Assembly (NCBI RefSeq): GCF_000007905.1 | Contig: NC_004917.1 | Coordinates: 1,488,001 to 1,552,000 of the forward strand | DNA length: 64,000 nt | Source: Helicobacter hepaticus ATCC 51449 | GTDB lineage: Bacteria; Campylobacterota; Campylobacteria; Campylobacterales; Helicobacteraceae | Direction of reading: 5' to 3' | In this document: piece by piece, positions 23,265 through 31,849 of the stretch | How the letters are laid out: each line of letters opens with the position of its first letter | Numbering within the stretch: the stretch's first letter is position 1 | Translations under genes and position numbers: made by a program | Notes under the pieces: model-generated | What the model saw: the letters and a program-made list of their open reading frames with translations, nothing else | The model's database searches: none | Told to the model about the DNA's origin: nothing

Positions 23265-24434
23265 TTGGTTTTAGATAATGTTTCACTTATTATGATGGCA
23301 GCAGGAGATTCTACAAGATTTTGTGCTTCAAATGCACAGACTTTTAGGTGTAAAAAGCAATGGTTACGCGTGGGGGAAGAGCCATTATGGCTTGTGGCTA
23401 CACGCAATCTTACTCATCATTTTTCTTTCAAACAAGTGATTTTGACTGCCTCAAGTAAAGATTATGTTTATATGCAAAATATAAGTCCTTATAAAGTCGT
23501 GCAAGGTGGGCAAACACGCTGTCAATCTCTTAGGAATGCTCTTAAATATGTTGATACGCCCCTTGTTCTTGTAAGCGATGTGGCACGATGGGATAGTTCA
23601 GATTCTATTATTAAAACAATGTTAAAAGCACTTGATGAAAGTGTAGCCTGTGTTGTGCCTTTTGTAGGTGTGGCAGATACAAGTTTTTATGAAGGAGAAT
23701 ATCTTAAACGTGAGAGCATTAAACTTATTCAAACACCGCAATTAAGCAGAGTAGAGGATTTACAAGAAGCTCTTAAGGACACAAGCAAGGATTTTAGTGA
23801 TGAAAGCTCCGCACTTTACGCACTTGGTAAAAAAATTGCTTTTGTGCAAGGAAGTGAGTTAATGAATAAATTAACCTTTAGTAGTGATTTGAAGGCACAT
23901 ATCACACGTTTATCTCCGCCTTCAAAAAGAGTTTTTATCGGTAATGGCATAGATGTGCATCAATTTGAAAAAAATAAGCAAATGTGGCTTGGCGGAGTTG
24001 AGATAGAATCCCCATTTGGCTTTAAAGCTCATAGTGATGGTGATGTGGTGTTACACGCTTTGAGCGATGCGATTTTGGGGGCTATTGGTGGAGGTGATAT
24101 AGGGGAGTGGTTTCCTGATACAGACGAGACATATAAAAATGCAGATTCTAAAATGATGTTGAGCGAAATTTATACTTTTGCCCAAAGTGTGGGTTATGAG
24201 CTTTATAATGCAGATATAAGTATCATAGCGCAAACACCCAAAATTGCTCCTTATAAGAGCGCAATGCGTGAATGTATAGCTCGTATTTTGAGAGTGCCAA
24301 ATGCACACATTAATATTAAGGCAACTACAACAGAGGGATTAGGCTTTGTAGGTCGTGAAGAAGGTGTATGTGTGGAGGCGTGTGTAAGTATGGGATTTAT
24401 AAATTGGCATACATATATAAAAGATTTGCATTAA
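23265..24434 (+). CDS. ispDF: Bifunctional IspD/IspF (MEP isoprenoid pathway)
   Basis: A fusion of two non-consecutive MEP pathway enzymes. Residues 1-220 are the cytidylyltransferase IspD, with the nucleotide site [10 protein letters not shown] and [16 protein letters not shown]. Residues 225-389 are the cyclodiphosphate synthase IspF, with metal ligands in GNGIDVHQF and [18 protein letters not shown], and the later [17 protein letters not shown]. The intermediate kinase IspE is not here. The fusion is usual in epsilonproteobacteria. The start is TTG with a good AGGA site; the next in-frame ATG would cut into the first strand. Confidence 0.95.
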
Positions 24435-24481
24435 AAAGGAGGCTGCACGATGTATAAAATTCATTATAAAGGGGAGTTTGT

Positions 24482-25390
24482 ATGAAAGTTTTAATTATTG
24501 AAAATGAAATTTATCTAGCACAAAGTATTGCCAATAAAATAAGCGATTCTCATTTAGAATGTGTTATTGCTCATTCACTCAAAGATGTTCAAAAAGATCA
24601 CTATGATGTTATTTTAGCTTCTTTTGGCACGATTGGTGAAGGCTATATGGAGCTTAGCAAAACATATCCACAAGCTATTATGATTCTTATGATTGCATAC
24701 ATAAATGATGATACTGTTATTAAGCCTTTGCGTAATGGCGTAACAGATTATATTGTTAAGCCTTTTATTGTTGATGAACTTATACGTAAAATAACACATT
24801 ATAAAGCTTATCGTGAGATTAATGAGGAAATTAAATTTTATCGGAGTTATTTTAGCTTTATAGAGCGTGAGCTTAGCACACCCGAGCCATTCTTATATAA
24901 TCCACCTTTTGTGATTAAAACCAATACTCAACGGAGTGCAGATATTTATGCAATGCGATATGCACGCGAGAAACATATTCATTTCCAATTCTATTCGCTT
25001 AAAGAAGAAACTTGGAAAAGTATCTTTCGTGTGCCGCCAAAGAAGAATGAGGTTTATTGCATTACTAATCTTGAGGAACTTAAAAAAAGCGATAGAAAAG
25101 ACTTTTTAGAGATGGCTTTAAAGCATAGTGTTATTGTTTCGGTTGTCTCAAGTGAAAAAATTGCTTTTCCACAAGTGATTGATATTTCGCGCCAAACCAA
25201 TAGTGTAGAGTTAAGCGGGGAGATTCTATCTGTGAAAGAATATGAAAAAATCATTATTACCAAATTTGAGAGTCGTTATCCTGATATTGAGCTTGCCAAA
25301 AAACTTGGTATGAGTCGCAAGAGCTTGTGGGAAAAGCGTAAGAAGTATGGTATTATTCGTAAAAATAAAAACACCCCACAATCCCAATGA
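24482..25390 (+). CDS. Atypical orphan response regulator (HP1021 type)
   Basis: A 302-aa regulator with an N-terminal receiver-like domain (about 1-120), a middle region, and a C-terminal Fis-like helix-turn-helix (LAKKLGMSRKSLWEKRKKYGI, about 270-290). The phosphoacceptor is missing: after strand 3 the sequence is DVILASFG, with Ser47 where Asp is expected. The acidic pair is ENE rather than DD, while the conserved Lys remains (VKPF). This matches H. pylori HP1021, a phosphorylation-independent, redox-responsive regulator that also binds oriC. Like HP1021 it sits directly after ispDF. It has no sensor kinase beside it. Confidence 0.88.
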   Translation: MKVLIIENEIYLAQSIANKISDSHLECVIAHSLKDVQKDHYDVILASFGTIGEGYMELSKTYPQAIMILMIAYINDDTVIKPLRNGVTDYIVKPFIVDELIRKITHYKAYREINEEIKFYRSYFSFIERELSTPEPFLYNPPFVIKTNTQRSADIYAMRYAREKHIHFQFYSLKEETWKSIFRVPPKKNEVYCITNLEELKKSDRKDFLEMALKHSVIVSVVSSEKIAFPQVIDISRQTNSVELSGEILSVKEYEKIIITKFESRYPDIELAKKLGMSRKSLWEKRKKYGIIRKNKNTPQSQ

Positions 25391-25872
25391 AAAAGCAAAA
25401 ACTCATCAAAGACTTATTTTTAAGTCTATTTTATAGTGGATATTCTCCCAAAGCTCCGGGCACAGCAGGGAGTGCTTTAGCTTTAATCTTGGGTATGCCT
25501 ATTGTGTATTATTCCCAAGAAACACTTTTTTTGGCAAGTATTTTTATTGCACTCGTAGCAATAAAGCATATTGATATTTATGAAGAACACACTCAAACCC
25601 ACGATGACAAAAGTATTGTCATTGATGAATTGGTGGGTATGTGGTTAGCAATGTCAATCGTCGGCTTTGGGCTTTGGGAACTTATTTTAGCTTTTGTCTT
25701 TTTTAGAATCTTTGATATTTATAAGCCCTCATTTATCGGCAGACTTGATAAAAAGGTAAAAGGTGGCTTAGGTGTGGTGGGTGATGATGCACTTGCTGGT
25801 ATTTTAGCGGGGATTGTAAGTGTGCTTGTGCTGCAAATTGCTCAAAGCATATTTTCTTTTTTTAATTTATAA
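25387..25872 (+). CDS. pgpA: Phosphatidylglycerophosphatase A
   Basis: Removes the phosphate from phosphatidylglycerophosphate to make phosphatidylglycerol. Residues SLFYSGYSPKAPGTAGSALAL (about 12-32) and the acidic DDKSIVIDELVGMWLA (about 73-88) are the family signatures, and IFDIYKPSFIG and GVVGDDALAG complete the active-site region. Three to four membrane segments are predicted in 161 aa. The ATG overlaps the stop of the regulator gene by 4 bases, so both are translated from one mRNA. Confidence 0.93.
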   Translation: MKKQKLIKDLFLSLFYSGYSPKAPGTAGSALALILGMPIVYYSQETLFLASIFIALVAIKHIDIYEEHTQTHDDKSIVIDELVGMWLAMSIVGFGLWELILAFVFFRIFDIYKPSFIGRLDKKVKGGLGVVGDDALAGILAGIVSVLVLQIAQSIFSFFNL

Positions 25873-25893
25873 TAAATCACTTGACTCTAAATC

Positions 25894-26412
25894 TTAGCAG
25901 TTTGATGAAGTTTCTACAATATGAATTTTATTATTTATTCTTTTGAAAATAATGGTTGAAGATACGCATTCTTCTTCTATATTTATTTGGATTGTATCTT
26001 TATTGATAATATAATCTACATCAGTTAGAGAGTCTGGATTGTATTTTGTATTCTTGCTTGGTAGATTCGATTGCAATATGCTTTTGTCTATTCTGCTCTT
26101 ATGAGGTTCGTTATGGGTAGGTGGTTCATAGCTAAAAGAGAGATATTTATTGTAGGCTTGTATTATATCACTTGTTTCTATAATAGTCTCTAAGGGAACA
26201 CCACATGGTTCCATATCTTCTAAATGGTTACTATTTTCTTCCCAATGTGATAATCGCTCAGGTTCATATTTTTCAAAATATACCTTACAATTTGGAAATT
26301 TTTTCCAAGTAGTTTCATTGCCATACATAATACTTAAAGTAAAAAATACGATAAACGTTGCAAATATAGATTTAAGATATATATTTGAAATTTTGTAGTG
26401 TTTGAGATTCAT
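25894..26412 (-). CDS. Exported hypothetical protein, unknown family
   Basis: I do not recognise this 172-aa protein. It starts at ATG 26412 after GGAGGG and has a basic N-terminus followed by a hydrophobic segment (about residues 14-31, SIFATFIVFFTLSIMYG). This segment is either a signal peptide or an anchor. The mature part has four cysteines (CKVYF, PCGVP, EECVS and the last residue), enough for two disulfides, and is rich in Asn, Glu and Ser. It lies between pgpA and an immunity-like gene in a small accessory patch. A periplasmic or surface location is inferred. Confidence 0.6.
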   Translation of the reverse strand: MNLKHYKISNIYLKSIFATFIVFFTLSIMYGNETTWKKFPNCKVYFEKYEPERLSHWEENSNHLEDMEPCGVPLETIIETSDIIQAYNKYLSFSYEPPTHNEPHKSRIDKSILQSNLPSKNTKYNPDSLTDVDYIINKDTIQINIEEECVSSTIIFKRINNKIHIVETSSNC

Positions 26413-26435
26413 TGTATTGCCCTCCAAAATAAATT

Positions 26436-26537
26436 CTACACTATTTTAATCCACTTTGGGAGATAGTTGGCAAATCTATCCTGTAAAAAGGTATTTTTCA
26501 TTAGATTTCGTTTAAATGCCGCTTGTTCTCTTGTCAT
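26436..26537 (-). CDS. Small ORF (33 aa), possible gene remnant
   Basis: A short frame with ATG at 26537 preceded by AAGGATAAACA, a good ribosome site, and TAG at 26438-26436. The product starts MTREQAAFKRNLMKN and ends LPKWIKIV; it is basic and amphipathic with no signal peptide. It sits 21 bases downstream of the immunity-like gene and 23 bases upstream of the exported unknown. It could be a functional peptide or the remaining piece of a larger gene lost by deletion. I cannot tell which. Confidence 0.4.
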   Translation of the reverse strand: MTREQAAFKRNLMKNTFLQDRFANYLPKWIKIV

Positions 26538-26558
26538 TGTTTATCCTTATGTATTCCT

Positions 26559-27119
26559 TTAATACACGCCAAGCTCCATAAAGCTAAAGCCTAAAAGATT
26601 ATTTTCCCTTACTCTTTTTCTAAACTTTTGCGATACAAAGACGGGAAGCTCATCGTCTTTTAATCTAAAAATATGGCTTTCATCAAGCTTTGAGCGTATA
26701 AGCGCGGCTTTGGTAATGCTCAAATAGTCATTATTCTCACCCATATATCTATAAACAGAACGTTCATAATCCAAAGCGTCAAGTGATTTAATGACATGCA
26801 TAACCTTGCACCCTGAGTAATCCCCCGTTTTACTCTGTATCTCAACATCCAAATATTGCACGCAATCTTGAATTAAATCTCCCATAACTTCCATAAATCG
26901 CGGCGAAACGATATGCCAACTACAATCATTATGCACAAGATCAGTTAGTATCTTACCATCATTCTCATCAATCTTAAATATCGGCATTTGCCAATTTAAA
27001 ATAGGTTTGGATTCCATAAGGGCATATTCATTGTTTCCTTTCATATCCATTAAATCACAAGAACACCAAGTATTCACATCATTATGTTGTCCGTTATACA
27101 TCATTTTATAGTATCTCAT
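26559..27119 (-). CDS. DUF1629/Imm11-like protein (putative orphan immunity protein)
   Basis: A cytosolic 186-aa protein, Trp- and acid-rich at the N-terminus. The layout resembles the DUF1629 (Imm11) family found as immunity proteins beside polymorphic toxins: a segment with WHIVSPRFMEVM at about residue 68, then KSLDALDYERSVYRY, then HIFRLKDDELPVFVSQKF, and the ending LLGFSFMELGVY. No toxin gene is adjacent. The family call is from pattern memory, not a search. It lies just upstream of the 33-aa frame and downstream of the moeB-like gene in the same direction. Confidence 0.55.
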   Translation of the reverse strand: MRYYKMMYNGQHNDVNTWCSCDLMDMKGNNEYALMESKPILNWQMPIFKIDENDGKILTDLVHNDCSWHIVSPRFMEVMGDLIQDCVQYLDVEIQSKTGDYSGCKVMHVIKSLDALDYERSVYRYMGENNDYLSITKAALIRSKLDESHIFRLKDDELPVFVSQKFRKRVRENNLLGFSFMELGVY

Positions 27120-27148
27120 CTTATTTTGCTGTATTATCTCAATATACC

Positions 27149-27961
27149 TTATCTAAAGAGTTTGATTTCGCACGTAGGATTTGCATATTCTTGAAGCTGT
27201 GTGATACCCTCATTTCCACATACACGACATTTTGGATTTTTTTTGAGCTTGATTTTGCGAAAATTCATCGTAGTAGCATCAAAACTTAGGAGCTGATTAT
27301 AAAGAGGTTGTCCTATGCCTGTGATGATTTTAAGCACTTCGGCGGCTTGGATTGTGCCAAGCATTCCCGCAATTGCTCCAAATACTCCTGCACTTGCACA
27401 ATTTGGCACGCTCCCTTCCGGCGGTGGGCTATCAAATATGCAGGCATAGCAAGCACTCTCTTTTGGCTTTATGCTCATACTTTGCCCACTAAAGCGCAAA
27501 ATACCTCCGTGTGAATAAGGTTTATTGAGTAATACGCACGCATCGTTAATAAGGAATTTTGTAGCAAAATTATCAGTGCCATCAACAATAACATCATAGA
27601 GGGAGAGAATCTCAAGTGCATTATGCGCTTCAAGCATAGTAAAATGGGGAGTGAGTGTGATTTCCGGGTTGAGTGCGGAGAGTTTAGCCATAGCAGATTC
27701 TATCTTTGGTGTGCTCACTTCTGCAGTAGTGTGAAGAATCTGCCTTTGTAAATTACTTAAATCTACATTGTCTCCATCAATAATGCCTATCTCTCCCACT
27801 CCTGCTGCTGCGAGATAAAATGCCACAGGTGAGCCAAGCCCTCCTGCGCCAACAATTAACACTTTAGATTTTAAAATTTTCTCTTGTCCCTTGAATCCGC
27901 ATTCTTTCAAACTAAAATGCCGTGCATAGCGCCTTAGCTGCTCTTGCGTAAAATTATACAT
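27149..27961 (-). CDS. MoeB/ThiF-family adenylyltransferase (E1-like)
   Basis: Activates the C-terminus of a ubiquitin-like sulfur carrier (MoaD or ThiS) by adenylation. The 270-aa chain has the nucleotide site VLIVGAGGLGSPVAFYLAAAG (about residues 31-51) and the Arg finger in NLQRQILH. It also has DGTDNFATKFLIND, and two CxxC pairs that bind zinc: CYACIF at about 171 and CRVCGN at about 249. The 1-base overlap with the pflA stop (TAATG) shows co-transcription. Whether it serves molybdopterin or thiamine cannot be decided; thiC is in the window, but so are likely molybdoenzyme needs elsewhere. Confidence 0.85.
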   Translation of the reverse strand: MYNFTQEQLRRYARHFSLKECGFKGQEKILKSKVLIVGAGGLGSPVAFYLAAAGVGEIGIIDGDNVDLSNLQRQILHTTAEVSTPKIESAMAKLSALNPEITLTPHFTMLEAHNALEILSLYDVIVDGTDNFATKFLINDACVLLNKPYSHGGILRFSGQSMSIKPKESACYACIFDSPPPEGSVPNCASAGVFGAIAGMLGTIQAAEVLKIITGIGQPLYNQLLSFDATTMNFRKIKLKKNPKCRVCGNEGITQLQEYANPTCEIKLFR

Positions 27962-30330
27962 TAAGGATTGCCTTTGAGAATATCAAGTGCTTGAACACAA
28001 AGGTTTTTCCAAGCGCCCTCATAGGGGATAGCAGTGCATTGTTCAAATGTGCTTTGTGCATCTTTTTGCAGGGTTTTAAGAAGTGAGCCTTTAAGGTATA
28101 AAGCCTTTTGTTTATTATCGTTATTTATATCTTTTTTAAGTAGATTATCAAGCACGGAAATAGCTTCATCTGCGCGTTGTGTGCGTATATAGCTTTGTGC
28201 TAGAGCAAAATCCACATAAGGAGAATCGGCAGTATTTTGAGTGAGACCTTGCAGACGTAAAATATCTTTAGCATAAATTTCAATACCCAACTCATCTTTT
28301 TCTGATTCTGCATTTTTAAGCAGACTAAGATTCACGGCAAACATTTGCGGGCTGTCTTTTTGATACTCTTTTAAAAATGCATAAGTTTTGAGCGCACCCT
28401 CTTTGTCATTAAGGTTTGTAAGCGCATCAAAAAGTATAAATGCTACATCATAATATTTTGTATTTTTTAGATTTTTTGCAAGTTCTAGAGCGTCTCTTCC
28501 TGCAAGTGCTGTGCTTTTAGAATCTCCAAGTTTAGCAAAATTAAGTGTATCGCGATAGAGCCATTCAAGCTTTAATGCAAGCTCATTACTCTCTTGTGCC
28601 ATATTTGCAGATACTTGAGCTGCCTCTTTATTGAGTGCAAGAGAATAAAGACAATCAAAGAGTGGCATTTTTTCTTGTGGTTGCAACGAGGCTTGTGGAT
28701 ATTTGAGATAATAGCTTGTGGCTTGTTTGCAATCATTATCTTTGAGGCTTTTGTGAAGTAACTCGGCATAAGTTTGTGCAATGAGTGCATTGTCTTTGAG
28801 TATATCTTTGAGTGCTAAAACTTCTTGATATTTACCCTCATCAAAGAGTGTTTGAGCTTTTAATTCAAGTGCTTTTTCTTGCTCAGGTGTATTCGCATAA
28901 TTTTCAATAATATAGTCATATTTTTCAATTTTGGCATCTGCACTTTCATCTTCTGCAAGGGCAAAAAGAAGCTTATCATCTCTTTCTTTGATTTCTTCTG
29001 TTTTAGGGCGATGTTCAAACTCTTGAAGAAAAATTTTATTGATTCTATGGGCATCTTGGGTTGCATTGGCAGCTTGATACCAAAGACTTACATTATCAAG
29101 CAAATCTTCTTTAGATATATCATCATTTAAAAGATTATTATAGAGATATTCACCAAGCTCGGCAGCTATGAGATAAAGCTGCTCTTCGGCTAGGAATTTT
29201 AAAAATTCGTAGTTTTTGATAGGATACCTGATAATATAGCTTGGATTGACTTTTACCATTGTTTCAAGAAGCTTTTTGGCTTGTTCTTTGTCGTGATTAT
29301 GTAAGCGAAATTTACTCCACTCAATCGCTACTGCACTTGCACTATCAAGGTCTTTGGCTTCTTGATAGGCTTGAGCAAAAAGTTTAGAAGCAATATTTGC
29401 ATCAGCTCCTGTATTAAAATTTTTAGCGAGTGCCATTTTAGCAAGGGGCATATAACGCGAATTTGGATATTCACTAATGGTTCTATCAAAATAATATTTT
29501 GCTTCTTGAGGGATACGCATATCTGCATAGGCATTGCCAAGATAATAAAGCACTTCAGGGACATTAGCATCTGTGGGATATTTCTTAATCCATTTTGTTC
29601 CCATATCCACAATCATATCACTATTTTCTACAGAATCAAATGATTCTAAAGCTCTTAGTCTAAAGAGCAGTAAATCTTTTGCAAAAATAGTTTTTGGATA
29701 CCCAATGAGCGTTTCGTCAATAAGTTTTACAGCTTCAATATAATTTTGATTGTTCATCAGCGTTTTAATTTGGCTATAAGTTACAAAATCTTCACCCTCA
29801 TCATAATATAAAGGACCTCTATTAATATCAATATCATTAAAAAATAACTCTTTATTTTTGATGATTTTAATAGGGAAATTCAGCCCTCGCGGCTTATCTT
29901 GATTAGTATAATCATTAAGAAAAGGTATTTCATTTTTATAACCAATAATTTGCCACGATAAACTTTTGCTTGGCTGCTCTTTTGTAATGAGATTGTGTTT
30001 TTTTAAATCGCTTGGTGTCGCAAAAAGCTTGATTTTATGTTTTGGCTCAACATAGAGATAGAATCTGCCATCAATAACGCGACTCCAAAAACGAAAAAAA
30101 AGTGTTTCTGTGGGAGAGAAGCTTGCAACAGGTGTGCGCTCTAATGTGCAAACGATATAAGTAACCTCATCTTGTGTATTTTTATTTTCAGAACAGCTAA
30201 GGGGTTCTTTATGGATAATATTAAGCACAGAGAAATGCTCTTTTGCTTCTTTTCCATAATTAATGGTAACATCAAGCCCAGCAGCATAAAAGGGCAGAAA
30301 AAATGCTAAAGCCACCATAAACCTTCGCAC
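27961..30330 (-). CDS. pflA: PflA-type motility protein (periplasmic TPR protein of the flagellar motor)
   Basis: A ~789-aa protein with a signal peptide (cut near AAG-LDV) and a beta-rich N-terminal domain to about residue 160. A long alpha-solenoid of TPR-like repeats follows (for example YIEAVKLIDETLIGYPKTIFAKDLL in two parts, and PQEAKYYFDRTISEYPNSRYMP). Loss of PflA in Campylobacter and Helicobacter gives assembled but paralysed flagella, because the medial disk scaffold is missing. I recognise it by architecture and because pflA follows nuoN in Campylobacter. The start is GTG at 30330, with AGGAG 5 bases upstream; ATG 30318 is possible. Confidence 0.78.
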   Translation of the reverse strand: MRRFMVALAFFLPFYAAGLDVTINYGKEAKEHFSVLNIIHKEPLSCSENKNTQDEVTYIVCTLERTPVASFSPTETLFFRFWSRVIDGRFYLYVEPKHKIKLFATPSDLKKHNLITKEQPSKSLSWQIIGYKNEIPFLNDYTNQDKPRGLNFPIKIIKNKELFFNDIDINRGPLYYDEGEDFVTYSQIKTLMNNQNYIEAVKLIDETLIGYPKTIFAKDLLLFRLRALESFDSVENSDMIVDMGTKWIKKYPTDANVPEVLYYLGNAYADMRIPQEAKYYFDRTISEYPNSRYMPLAKMALAKNFNTGADANIASKLFAQAYQEAKDLDSASAVAIEWSKFRLHNHDKEQAKKLLETMVKVNPSYIIRYPIKNYEFLKFLAEEQLYLIAAELGEYLYNNLLNDDISKEDLLDNVSLWYQAANATQDAHRINKIFLQEFEHRPKTEEIKERDDKLLFALAEDESADAKIEKYDYIIENYANTPEQEKALELKAQTLFDEGKYQEVLALKDILKDNALIAQTYAELLHKSLKDNDCKQATSYYLKYPQASLQPQEKMPLFDCLYSLALNKEAAQVSANMAQESNELALKLEWLYRDTLNFAKLGDSKSTALAGRDALELAKNLKNTKYYDVAFILFDALTNLNDKEGALKTYAFLKEYQKDSPQMFAVNLSLLKNAESEKDELGIEIYAKDILRLQGLTQNTADSPYVDFALAQSYIRTQRADEAISVLDNLLKKDINNDNKQKALYLKGSLLKTLQKDAQSTFEQCTAIPYEGAWKNLCVQALDILKGNP

Positions 30331-30369
30331 ACACACTCCTAAAGTGGCTTAAAGCGAGGGGCTAAACCA

Positions 30370-31848
30370 CTATTTCAAAATATATTTTTCGATAATCTCA
30401 AGCAAATTTTGGACCATAAATAAACAAGCTACACTGACAAAAGCAGTGATACTGAGAGCAAATTTGCTTGAAAGTTCAAGAGATGATTGGGAATCTTTTA
30501 TCTCATAAGGCTCTTTGGCAAAGATATAAATAACAAGTTTGAGATAATAAAATCCTGCAATGATGCTATTTATTGCCATAATAAGTGCGAGAATAGTGTA
30601 ATTAGCGCTAATGGCACTTTGCATAAGATACATTTTTCCCCAAAAAACGCAAAAAGGAGGAATACCAGCAAGAGCAAACATAAATAAAGTAAGTAAAATA
30701 GCGAGTGTAGGATTAGTTTTTATCATACCGCTAAATTTTTCAAAAGGGTGGCTTATTTGTGTCTGATAATTTTTTTTGCAATCTACACTCAACCATAGAA
30801 TCCCAAATGCCCCAATATTGGCAAAAAGAAATAAAAACCAATAGAAAAATATAACACTATGAGATTGTGGAGTGTTAATCAAAACAGCAGCAAGCACAAA
30901 GCCAGAATGAGAAATTGAGCTATATGCAAGCATACGCTTCACATCTTTTTGGGTAAGGGCTATGAGGTTGGGTATAGTCATTGTGAGCACTACGATTACA
31001 TAAAGAGTATATTCAACAAAGGCACTATGAGAATCTATAAATACACTAAAGATTCGTATTATTACTGCAAAAGTGACGATTTTTGGCACAATGGCAATAA
31101 ATGCTGCAAGAAGCGCGTTTGAACCTTCATATACATCTGGTCCCCACGAGTGAAAAGGCACAAGAGTAACCTTAAAGCCCAATGCACAAAGGAGAAAAAC
31201 AAAACCTGCAAATACAAGAATTGAGGGCTGATAAGATTGTTGGTGGAGAAAAGTTGCAATACTTATTATATCTACACTTCCGGTGGCAGCATAAAGAAGC
31301 ATTGCTCCAAAGGCATAAAATGTAGTGGCTAAAGCACCCATTATAAAATATTTAATTGAAGCTTCAAATGCACTTTTTTGATTATGAAGTGCAATAAGTG
31401 CATATAGACATAAAGAGGCAGTTTCTAGCCCTAAGAGGATAAGAATCAGATTCTGACTTGATGCCATAAAGGCAAATCCTGCAATACTAAATAAAAGAAG
31501 GGCATAAAATTCAGCCCCTTGTGTTTCGGGCAAGTTATTTTGATTCATAAAAAAGAGTAAGAGCACAAATGTTGCAAGAAGCATAATAATCTGCGTTAAA
31601 AGCGAGATACCATCAACAAGTAAGAGGTTAAAAAAGCCAAATTGACGTATGGGGTTACCCTCAAGGAATAAAAAACCAAGGTTTAAAACAACAAAAAGCA
31701 TACTGATGGTGATATAGAGGTCGCGTGATTTTGTTTTGTTAAACACGCCAACACCAAGTAAAATAATTCCACCAAAAAGCGAAATACACATAGGTATAAG
31801 GAGTTGCAAATTAAGTTGGTTTAATGAAAAGCTCATAGATTCTGGCAT
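30370..31848 (-). CDS. nuoN: NADH-quinone oxidoreductase subunit N
   Basis: An antiporter-like proton-pumping membrane subunit of complex I, 492 aa with about 14 membrane helices. ETASLCLYALIAL carries the conserved Glu of helix 5, and the broken-helix region has YFIMGALATTFYAFGAMLLY. FKVTLVPFHSWGPDVYEGSN contains the conserved Lys and Trp. It is the last nuo gene, 34 bases before pflA and one base after nuoM. Confidence 0.95.
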   Translation of the reverse strand: MPESMSFSLNQLNLQLLIPMCISLFGGIILLGVGVFNKTKSRDLYITISMLFVVLNLGFLFLEGNPIRQFGFFNLLLVDGISLLTQIIMLLATFVLLLFFMNQNNLPETQGAEFYALLLFSIAGFAFMASSQNLILILLGLETASLCLYALIALHNQKSAFEASIKYFIMGALATTFYAFGAMLLYAATGSVDIISIATFLHQQSYQPSILVFAGFVFLLCALGFKVTLVPFHSWGPDVYEGSNALLAAFIAIVPKIVTFAVIIRIFSVFIDSHSAFVEYTLYVIVVLTMTIPNLIALTQKDVKRMLAYSSISHSGFVLAAVLINTPQSHSVIFFYWFLFLFANIGAFGILWLSVDCKKNYQTQISHPFEKFSGMIKTNPTLAILLTLFMFALAGIPPFCVFWGKMYLMQSAISANYTILALIMAINSIIAGFYYLKLVIYIFAKEPYEIKDSQSSLELSSKFALSITAFVSVACLFMVQNLLEIIEKYILK

Positions 31849-31849
31849 A

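Noticed and set aside
26436-26537. Frameshifted C-terminus of the adjacent immunity-like gene
   Set aside because: The immunity-like gene ends normally with its own stop and the family-like ending, and the short frame has its own ribosome site; it is kept as a separate low-confidence ORF.
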